From NCBI GenBank assembly GCA_903826715.1, contig CAIKFN010000076.1, forward strand, positions 1 through 8,808: a stretch of DNA of 8,808 nucleotides, in the 5' to 3' direction. The DNA is from an uncultured Actinomycetes bacterium. GTDB lineage: Bacteria > Actinomycetota > Acidimicrobiia > Acidimicrobiales > RAAP-2. The notes under the pieces are model-generated. The model made no database searches and was not told the DNA's origin. It was given only the letters and a program-made list of their open reading frames with translations. This document shows, in pieces, positions 1-4,674 of the stretch (position 1 is its first letter; every line of letters begins with the position of its first letter). The translations under genes and the position numbers were made by a program.

Positions 1-22
1 ACAATGCGAGCAAAAAATTAAA

Positions 23-54
23 AACTCAATAGAACTCAAAAAATTCATTGAGTT
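23..54. repeat. Inverted repeat with alternative pairing in the sqdB leader
   Basis: AACTCAAT at 23-30 is perfectly complementary to ATTGAGTT at 47-54. A second copy of AACTCAA at 33-39 can pair with the same right arm, giving two mutually exclusive stems with loops of about 16 and 8 nt. Read on the minus strand, the outer stem is followed by a T-rich run (22 down to 11), which looks like an intrinsic terminator, but no minus-strand gene lies immediately to the right to need one. It could be an operator or a leader structure for sqdB. The repeat is visible; its role is unknown. Confidence 0.4.
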
Positions 55-75
55 GGTAGGCTTTCTTACTTAGAT
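48..75 (+). promoter_or_regulatory. sqdB: Possible sigma-70-like promoter for sqdB
   Basis: TTGAGT at 48-53 and TTAGAT at 70-75 are 16 nt apart and lie about 30 nt before the GTG start at 107. The -35-like hexamer falls inside the right arm of the inverted repeat at 47-54, so a protein bound there could block the promoter. Both hexamers are imperfect and the region is AT-rich, so a chance match is quite possible. Confidence 0.25.
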
Positions 76-94
76 ACAGCGCACTTTGTGTGTC

Positions 95-101
95 GAAGGA
101 G
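95..101 (+). promoter_or_regulatory. sqdB: Ribosome binding site that fixes the sqdB start
   Basis: GAAGGAG at 95-101 lies 5 nt before GTG at 107, the correct spacing for a Shine-Dalgarno element. The upstream in-frame TTG at 86 overlaps this region and has no such element. The GTG start also begins the protein directly at the Rossmann strand (MKVLVLGGDG), as expected for the family. Confidence 0.8.
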
Positions 102-106
102 TATTT

Positions 107-1300
107 GTGAAAGTTCTTGTTCTCGGTGGTGACGGATTCTGTGGTTGGCCAACCTCGCTTCATCTATCTGACATTGGTCACGATGTAATCGTTATTGACA
201 ACCTCAGTCGACGAGCAATCGATGTTGAGCTCGGAGTCGACTCGCTCACACCTATTACTTCAATGCAAGAGCGTGTCAAGGTCTGGAAAGAAATCTCTGG
301 CAAGACAATCGAGTTCGTTAACCTCGATCTCGCCAAAGAATATGACCGTTTTGCAGCACTACTTAAGTCTGAGCGCCCTGACGCAATTGTTCACTTCGCA
401 GAACAACGCGCCGCTCCTTACTCAATGCGCAATGAAGTAGCTAAGCGCTACACCGTTGATAACAACGTGACTGGAACCCACAACGTTCTTGTGGCGATTG
501 TTGAATCTGGTCTAGACATCGCACTTGTTCACCTTGGAACAATGGGTGTCTACGGCTACGGATGGTCTGGTTCAGCACCAATTCCTGAGGGCTACTTGAC
601 AGTCAAGGTTCCAACTCCAGACGGTGACCTCGAGCGCGAAATTCTTCACCCAGCAAATCCAGGATCGGTGTATCACCTCACCAAGACGCTCGACCAACTT
701 CTCTTTGCCTTCTACGCTAAAAATGACCAAATTCGAGTTACTGACCTTCACCAAGGAATCGTTTGGGGAACGCAGACGCCACAAACGGCACGTGATGAGC
801 GACTTATTAATCGCTTTGACTACGACGGTGACTACGGAACAGTGCTTAATCGTTTCTTGATGCAAGCAGCAATTGGCCACCCACTTACCGTTCACGGAAC
901 AGGTGGCCAGACCCGTGCATTTATTCACATTCGTGACACCGTGCGCTGCATCCAGATTGCCCTTGAGAATCCACCAAAGCGTGGCGATCAAGTAAAGGTC
1001 TTCAATCAAGTAACTGAGACATACCGAGTTCGTGATCTTGCGGAACTTATCTCGAAGCTCACTGGTGTTGAAATTGCGAATCTCCCGAACCCACGTGTTG
1101 AAGCTGCAGAGAATGAACTCAACGTTGACCGTGAAAAGTTCCAGGCACTTGGCCTTAACCCAACACTTCTTTCTGAAGGTCTACTCGAAGAATCACGAGA
1201 CATTGCAACGAAGTACCGCGACCGTGCTGACACGACAAAGATCATTGCGCGCTCAGTATGGCGCCAGGGCATGGAAACTGCTCCAGACCTCGTCAAGTAA
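107..1300 (+). CDS. sqdB: UDP-sulfoquinovose synthase (SQD1/SqdB family)
   Basis: The 397-residue protein is an extended short-chain dehydrogenase/reductase of the SQD1 type. The family converts UDP-glucose and sulfite to UDP-sulfoquinovose in the cytoplasm, using bound NAD. Visible features, numbered from the GTG start: the nucleotide-binding GGDGFCG at 7-13, followed by W and the NLSRR segment; FAEQRAAPYS near 97-106; LGTMG with Thr145; and YHLTK with Tyr189 and Lys193, the SDR catalytic pair. The stretches RFDYDG, GHPLTVHGTGGQTRAFI and FNQVTE also match plant and cyanobacterial SQD1. Length is normal for the family. No SqdX-like or other glycosyltransferase is in the window, so the product could feed sulfolipid or a sulfoquinovose-containing glycan. 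The 46 bp to the next gene contain a hairpin. Identity is confident; the end product is not determined. Confidence 0.93.
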   Translation: MKVLVLGGDGFCGWPTSLHLSDIGHDVIVIDNLSRRAIDVELGVDSLTPITSMQERVKVWKEISGKTIEFVNLDLAKEYDRFAALLKSERPDAIVHFAEQRAAPYSMRNEVAKRYTVDNNVTGTHNVLVAIVESGLDIALVHLGTMGVYGYGWSGSAPIPEGYLTVKVPTPDGDLEREILHPANPGSVYHLTKTLDQLLFAFYAKNDQIRVTDLHQGIVWGTQTPQTARDERLINRFDYDGDYGTVLNRFLMQAAIGHPLTVHGTGGQTRAFIHIRDTVRCIQIALENPPKRGDQVKVFNQVTETYRVRDLAELISKLTGVEIANLPNPRVEAAENELNVDREKFQALGLNPTLLSEGLLEESRDIATKYRDRADTTKIIARSVWRQGMETAPDLVK

Positions 1301-1310
1301 ATCAAGTAAA
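1293..1310 (+). repeat. 9-bp tandem duplication across the sqdB stop
   Basis: The unit TCAAGTAAA occurs twice in direct succession (1293-1301 and 1302-1310). Because the unit is 9 bp, the second copy puts another TAA (1307-1309) in frame behind the true stop at 1298-1300. It is probably a small slippage duplication, with a back-up stop as a by-product. Confidence 0.7.
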
Positions 1311-1314
1311 TCGT

Positions 1315-1335
1315 GCACGTTCATAAGTGACGTGC
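1315..1335 (+). terminator. Hairpin between sqdB and the membrane-protein gene
   Basis: GCACGT at 1315-1320 pairs with ACGTGC at 1330-1335 across a 9-nt loop, with a possible G-U pair outside. It begins 15 nt after the sqdB stop and ends 12 nt before the ATG at 1348. There is no T-run after it, so it could be a weak terminator without a T-tract, a leader structure for the next gene, or chance. The short stem makes this tentative. Confidence 0.3.
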
Positions 1336-1347
1336 GAGAATTCAAAC

Positions 1348-1824
1348 ATGTCAAAAATCTATGAGTATGTTCGTCACCCTCGCTCAGAAGAATTGCGAGT
1401 TGGCAGACCATCAAAAACTACAGATTTCAGAAAATTAAAGCATTCAAATCCATTTGTACGATTTAATTCAAAGTTCGGTCTGAAAATTACTTTGATCGTC
1501 GGAACAATGTGGACTGCGTACGCGTTCACAATTCTTGCGTTGTTCGCGCTCCCATCAGCGATAAAACAGGGGACCTATTTTGTTGTTGTATGGCTTTCGA
1601 GTAGTTTTTTGCAGCTCGTACTACTACCAATTATTATCGTGGGGCAAAACATTCAAGCCGCAGCAGCCGATAAGCGCTCTGAGGATACGTACAAAGATGC
1701 TGAAGCAGTACTTAAAGAAGCTTCAGAAATTCAAAATCATCTGCTTGCTCAAGATAAAGCCATTTCGGACATTCTTGAGCGAATTGAAGTTCTTATGTCG
1801 AAGCTTCCAGAGGGTAATAAGTGA
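1348..1824 (+). CDS. Two-helix membrane protein with coiled-coil tail, DUF1003-like
   Basis: The 158-residue protein has a basic N-terminal segment (1-45), two predicted membrane helices (about 46-70 and 77-99) and a charged, heptad-like C-terminal helix (about 110-152) likely to be a cytoplasmic coiled coil. The arrangement, and the LLPIIIVGQNIQAAAADKR stretch after the second helix, resemble DUF1003-type membrane proteins, whose biochemical function is not known to me. I chose ATG 1348 over the in-frame GTG at 1327 because GAGA at 1336-1339 gives a weak but correctly spaced ribosome site and the GTG has none. The stop TGA shares its A with the ATG of the next small gene, so the two are probably translated together. 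Family assignment is tentative; the membrane topology is fairly clear. Confidence 0.8.
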   Translation: MSKIYEYVRHPRSEELRVGRPSKTTDFRKLKHSNPFVRFNSKFGLKITLIVGTMWTAYAFTILALFALPSAIKQGTYFVVVWLSSSFLQLVLLPIIIVGQNIQAAAADKRSEDTYKDAEAVLKEASEIQNHLLAQDKAISDILERIEVLMSKLPEGNK

Positions 1825-1976
1825 TGTCTACTGTCCACTTAGTTGCTCTTGGCCTTCATGATGTGAAGTCAGTACACCGCGGAGTTGTTCTGTGGGCTGG
1901 TCGAATAATTGTTATTGGAGTCCCAACCGTTTTGATTACAGGAGTTTGGTGGACTCTAACTCGCCGAGGTAAGTGA
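1824..1976 (+). CDS. 50-residue single-pass membrane protein, unrecognised
   Basis: This small gene begins at an ATG overlapping the previous stop by one base (TGATG) and ends in a TGA that overlaps the GTG start of the next gene by four bases (GTGA). AGAGGG at 1809-1814, 9 nt upstream, is a good ribosome binding site. The product starts MSTVHLVALGLHDVKS, has a hydrophobic segment at about 21-45 containing VVLWAGRIIVIG and ending VWWTLTRRGK, and would sit in the membrane with its basic tail probably in the cytoplasm. I recognise no family. The reading frame fills the whole gap between its neighbours exactly, which, with the ribosome site and both overlaps, argues strongly for a real gene. It may be a subunit or anchor for one of the flanking proteins; that is inference. 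Confidence 0.75.
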   Translation: MSTVHLVALGLHDVKSVHRGVVLWAGRIIVIGVPTVLITGVWWTLTRRGK

Positions 1977-2788
1977 ACAACAAAGATTTTCCGTACATTC
2001 CTTTGGATAACAAAGGATGGCGAATGACAATGGGACTTCGCCCACTCGACCTTGCTAATTGGTTAGAAGTTGATCACAACCGAAGTACTGAACTTGAATT
2101 AAAGCAGCGACTCTTTACTGAGAAATTTGAAACAGTAGTAGCGACTAATGCAGAAGGTGATGAAGCAAGTGCAGAACTACTCGCTTGCATAGAAGAATCA
2201 CTCAAAGAATTTCATCCGGAGATTTCGTACACCATTGATAAAGCTGAGCACCCAATTGTTAGCGCAAGCAGGTTGGTCCAAGAGGATCTCTGCGTACTAG
2301 TTAAGTCAGACGACTGGCGTCTGCAAGCTGCTTCAGTCTGCTTCCCTTCTAGGTGGGATCTGTCAACAAAAATCGGAACGACGCTTGACGCAATCCATAG
2401 TCCAGTTCCAGATTATGACGCTGAACTGGGTAGTCCTACAAATGCTTTCTTTGACCGATTAAAACCTGATCGATCATTTTGGCGACTGAACTGGACGCTT
2501 CTTGATAATCCAACGCTGCATCAGCCGCTCAGTGTTCGAAGAAGTCCAAGTGGAGACCTTGATGATTGGTACTTCCGCGTTGAGCGCCAAACTCTTCGTC
2601 AACTTCCAAAGACTAATGCGAATGTTTTTACAATCCGTAATTATGTTGCTTCAGCAAAAACATTGCGAGAACTCGACCCAGAATTTGGTCCAAACCTTCT
2701 CGCCGCGCTTGACTCAGCACCTGAGTCAATGCAGAGGTATAAAGGCTGGTTGGGTGTTGCTGACAAACTCCGGAGTGAACTGAGTTAG
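1973..2788 (+). CDS. DUF3445 protein, haem-dependent oxidative N-demethylase-like
   Basis: The 271-residue protein matches DUF3445 (HODM alpha-subunit-like) along its full length: MGLRPLD at 20-26 with W30, EDLCVL at 104-109, CFPSRWDL at 123-130, KIG at 133-135, IHSPVPDY at 141-148, RLNW at 171-174 and VFTIRNYV at 218-225. The characterised relative is the haem alpha subunit of the Pseudomonas dimethylamine oxidative N-demethylase, a PAS-derived fold that receives electrons from separate flavin and iron-sulfur subunits. None of those subunits is encoded here, so substrate and electron donor are unknown. His142 is one conspicuous histidine, but I cannot assign the haem ligand from sequence alone. 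The GTG start overlaps the preceding stop by 4 bp; GAGG at 1966-1969 lies only 3 nt before it, so translation probably relies on coupling. The next ATG (2024) would trim the conserved N-terminus. The last 4 bp overlap the end of the converging acyl-CoA dehydrogenase gene. Confidence 0.87.
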   Translation: MNNKDFPYIPLDNKGWRMTMGLRPLDLANWLEVDHNRSTELELKQRLFTEKFETVVATNAEGDEASAELLACIEESLKEFHPEISYTIDKAEHPIVSASRLVQEDLCVLVKSDDWRLQAASVCFPSRWDLSTKIGTTLDAIHSPVPDYDAELGSPTNAFFDRLKPDRSFWRLNWTLLDNPTLHQPLSVRRSPSGDLDDWYFRVERQTLRQLPKTNANVFTIRNYVASAKTLRELDPEFGPNLLAALDSAPESMQRYKGWLGVADKLRSELS

Positions 2789-3999
2789 TTACGAATTAGG
2801 TCTTTGGCGATTGCAATAATTTGCAATTCGTCAGTACCAGCGTAAATACGCAGAACTCGAGCATCACGGCACAACTGTTCAACACGATATTCAGCAATGT
2901 ATCCATTACCACCAAAGATCTGAATTGCGTCATCAGCAACTTGGCACGCTGCCTGTGCGGCGTAGAGCTTCATTGCGGATGCTTCTGCGAAGGTAGGAAC
3001 TACACCTGCACCTGAACGCTCAATGTGCATGAACACCATGTTTCGAACATTGACGCGAGCAACTTCCATGTTCGCGAGCTTCTGCTGTACTAACTGGTAT
3101 TCACCAATTGGTGTTCCCCATTGCTTACGCGTCTTGGCGTAATCAACTGCAAGCTTGCAACACTCTTCAATGATTCCTAGAGCCATTGCAGCAGTTCCGG
3201 CGCGCTCAGAAACAAAGTTGTCCTTGGCGCTTGAACGTCCGCCACCCTTTGGGTCTTCTGTTTCTCCAAGAAGACGGTCTTTGCCAACATAAACATCGCT
3301 AAGGAATACTTCCCCAGTTGGTGATCCGTGCTGACCCATCTTGTTCATTGGCTTCGCCTGCACGAGCCCCGGCATTCCCTTGTCGAGCACGAAGGTGAGT
3401 ACTTTGCGATTACGGATGTCTTCACCGCTACCGTCATCGAGCTTGGCGTAGAGCACAATTGTGTCTGCGTAAGGCCCGTTGGTAATCCATGTCTTTGATC
3501 CATTCAAGATGTATCCATCACCATCACGCTTGGCTGATGTGCGCATTCCGCCGAGTGCATCAGATCCAGAGTCTGGTTCGCTGATTGCCCATGAGCCCAC
3601 TTTGTCGAACGTTACGAGGTCAAGTCCCCATCGTTCCATCTGTGCAGGAGTTCCGAGTTTGTTAATTGTTCCACCAGCAAGACCAGTCGAAACTCCCATT
3701 GACGTAACAAGTCCGGGGCTAACTCGACAGAGTTCGATTGTTGAAATGAGTTGTGCTGCTGGGTCTGATCCACGTGAAGTGCGTGGTGCTTCTTCTCCAG
3801 AAATTTTGCGCTCTAGTTGGCGCTTGAAGTTTTCTTGCGCCATTTCTTTTAGACCGAAGGTTGCGTAGAGCTTTCGAATGATGTCGAATGGTGGCATTCC
3901 GTTGTGCTCGAGATCATCGAGGTGTGGACGAATTTCTTCGTCAACAAAACGACGCATTACTTGGATAATTGCCTGATGTTCTTCTGACCAGTCGTACAT
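2785..3999 (-). CDS. Acyl-CoA dehydrogenase (FAD-dependent)
   Basis: The 404-residue flavoprotein belongs to the acyl-CoA dehydrogenase family, which oxidises acyl-CoA thioesters to 2-enoyl-CoA and passes electrons to electron-transfer flavoprotein. Signatures seen: WAISEPDSGSD at 137-147, NGSKTWITNG at 166-175, a QWGTPIGEYQLVQQKLANM helix, and FGGNGYIAEY at 362-371 where Glu370 is in the usual catalytic-base position, followed by RIYAGTDELQ, the FAD-binding GT-E motif. The N-terminal domain is unusual: residues about 50-85 are charged and lack the YGG-type motif typical of the family. Substrate chain length cannot be told from sequence. GGGAGAG at 4008-4002 is the ribosome site. The gene lies 32 nt behind the DUF2510 gene on the same strand and may be co-transcribed with it. 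Confidence 0.93.
   Translation of the reverse strand: MYDWSEEHQAIIQVMRRFVDEEIRPHLDDLEHNGMPPFDIIRKLYATFGLKEMAQENFKRQLERKISGEEAPRTSRGSDPAAQLISTIELCRVSPGLVTSMGVSTGLAGGTINKLGTPAQMERWGLDLVTFDKVGSWAISEPDSGSDALGGMRTSAKRDGDGYILNGSKTWITNGPYADTIVLYAKLDDGSGEDIRNRKVLTFVLDKGMPGLVQAKPMNKMGQHGSPTGEVFLSDVYVGKDRLLGETEDPKGGGRSSAKDNFVSERAGTAAMALGIIEECCKLAVDYAKTRKQWGTPIGEYQLVQQKLANMEVARVNVRNMVFMHIERSGAGVVPTFAEASAMKLYAAQAACQVADDAIQIFGGNGYIAEYRVEQLCRDARVLRIYAGTDELQIIAIAKDLIRN
2808..2830 (+). terminator. Hairpin inside the acyl-CoA dehydrogenase 3' end
   Basis: ATTGCAA at 2810-2816 pairs with TTGCAAT at 2821-2827 across a TAAT loop. With one bulge, the CG at 2808-2809 can also pair with the CG at 2829-2830. It begins about 20 nt after the DUF3445 stop, so it is a candidate terminator for the + strand cassette. 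For the minus-strand gene it is coding sequence upstream of the stop. No T-tract follows on either strand, and the AT-rich stem is only moderately stable. Confidence 0.35.
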
Positions 4000-4031
4000 G
4001 ACTCTCCCGTATTTATTAAACCTTGATGATG

Positions 4032-4640
4032 TTATGCGCTCGGGCGACTATCCATTAACTTGTCGTACAACCCGTATGTCCAACGCAAATTGTCGTAGGT
4101 CGCAATGATAAGGGCCACAATGATCCAAGGTTGTGTTTTGCTTTGAACAACGAAGAGAGCAATAAGTATGGTTTCAGCGAAGGCCCTTCGAAGACCTTTG
4201 GCTCCAAGGCGTTCAGCAATTAATGAACTTGTCACCATTACGTTTATGAGTGGGATAAATGAAGCAACCGTCCATTTGCCCTCCAGCTCTTTAAGGGTAA
4301 ATGCGAAACAAAGCGTTCCAATTATGAACATCGCAATGGCCATGTTTGATGCAGTAATCGCGAACCACATTGGCACGGGGTGACTTGTTTTAGGCCAGTG
4401 CTGCAGCAGATTTACAAGCAGTCCAAGCCCTGCGAAGACTGCGAGAACGCCGTATTTGGTCAGCCGTGAGAGGGCTTGTATAAGCCCGAGGGAAGCAACA
4501 ATGGATTCTTGGCTAGTCGGTTCACCATATGGCCGAGTCAGCTCTGACCAGGAACTTCCGGTCCAGACACGCCATTTGCGCTCGCCACTTGGATCGGGGT
4601 ACCACCCGGGTGGCGCAGTACTAGACGTAGGTGAACTCAT
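4032..4640 (-). CDS. DUF2510 multi-pass membrane protein
   Basis: The 202-residue protein opens with a DUF2510 module at residues 10-33 (PPGWYPDPSGERKWRVWTG, then SSW), a short tryptophan-rich domain found at the N-termini of many actinobacterial membrane proteins. A linker follows, then about four or five predicted membrane helices (roughly 62-80, 92-115, 124-142, 153-182 as one or two passes). No catalytic or transport motif is recognised in the membrane part. The ATG at 4640 is preceded by GAGG at about 4652-4649 with suitable spacing. The gene is divergent from the aldehyde dehydrogenase gene, with 34 bp between starts, and is followed after 32 nt by the acyl-CoA dehydrogenase gene on the same strand. 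The DUF2510 module supports the actinobacterial assignment; function is unknown. Confidence 0.87.
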   Translation of the reverse strand: MSSPTSSTAPPGWYPDPSGERKWRVWTGSSWSELTRPYGEPTSQESIVASLGLIQALSRLTKYGVLAVFAGLGLLVNLLQHWPKTSHPVPMWFAITASNMAIAMFIIGTLCFAFTLKELEGKWTVASFIPLINVMVTSSLIAERLGAKGLRRAFAETILIALFVVQSKTQPWIIVALIIATYDNLRWTYGLYDKLMDSRPSA

Positions 4641-4674
4641 AGCACTAGCCTCGCATAAAACAGGGGGTATAGAA
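4641..4674. promoter_or_regulatory. 34-bp divergent intergenic region
   Basis: This is the entire gap between the minus-strand DUF2510 start (4640) and the + strand aldehyde dehydrogenase start (4675). It holds both ribosome sites, so neither gene has space here for a full promoter. The promoters must lie within or overlap the opposite coding sequence. A CATAAA hexamer at 4654-4659 is the only -10-like element I see, and it is weak. Confidence 0.4.
4663..4667 (+). promoter_or_regulatory. Ribosome binding site that fixes the aldehyde dehydrogenase start
   Basis: A GGGGG run (4663-4667, followed by T) lies 7 nt before ATG 4675. The frame stays open upstream to 4456, but that extension runs antisense through the DUF2510 coding region, is low in conserved character and has no comparable ribosome site next to its start. 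ATG 4675 is therefore preferred. Confidence 0.65.

Noticed and set aside
86..106. TTG start seven codons upstream of the sqdB GTG
   Set aside because: It overlaps the Shine-Dalgarno element used by GTG 107 and adds residues before the Rossmann strand that the family lacks.
572..1305. Two long minus-strand frames (572-1009 and 1006-1305) opposite sqdB
   Set aside because: They are shadows of a strongly conserved + strand gene. Their products show no recognisable motif and no ribosome sites were evident.
1327..1347. GTG start seven codons upstream of the membrane-protein ATG
   Set aside because: It has no upstream ribosome site and lies within the 1315-1335 hairpin; ATG 1348 is better placed.
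3479..3868. 129-codon + strand frame opposite the acyl-CoA dehydrogenase
   Set aside because: It is antisense to the conserved FAD-binding region, and its Pro/Ser/Arg-rich product looks like a complement artefact.
4456..4674. Upstream extension of the aldehyde dehydrogenase frame
   Set aside because: It is antisense to the DUF2510 coding sequence, has no ribosome site at its start, and ATG 4675 with GGGGG upstream gives a sensible N-terminus.
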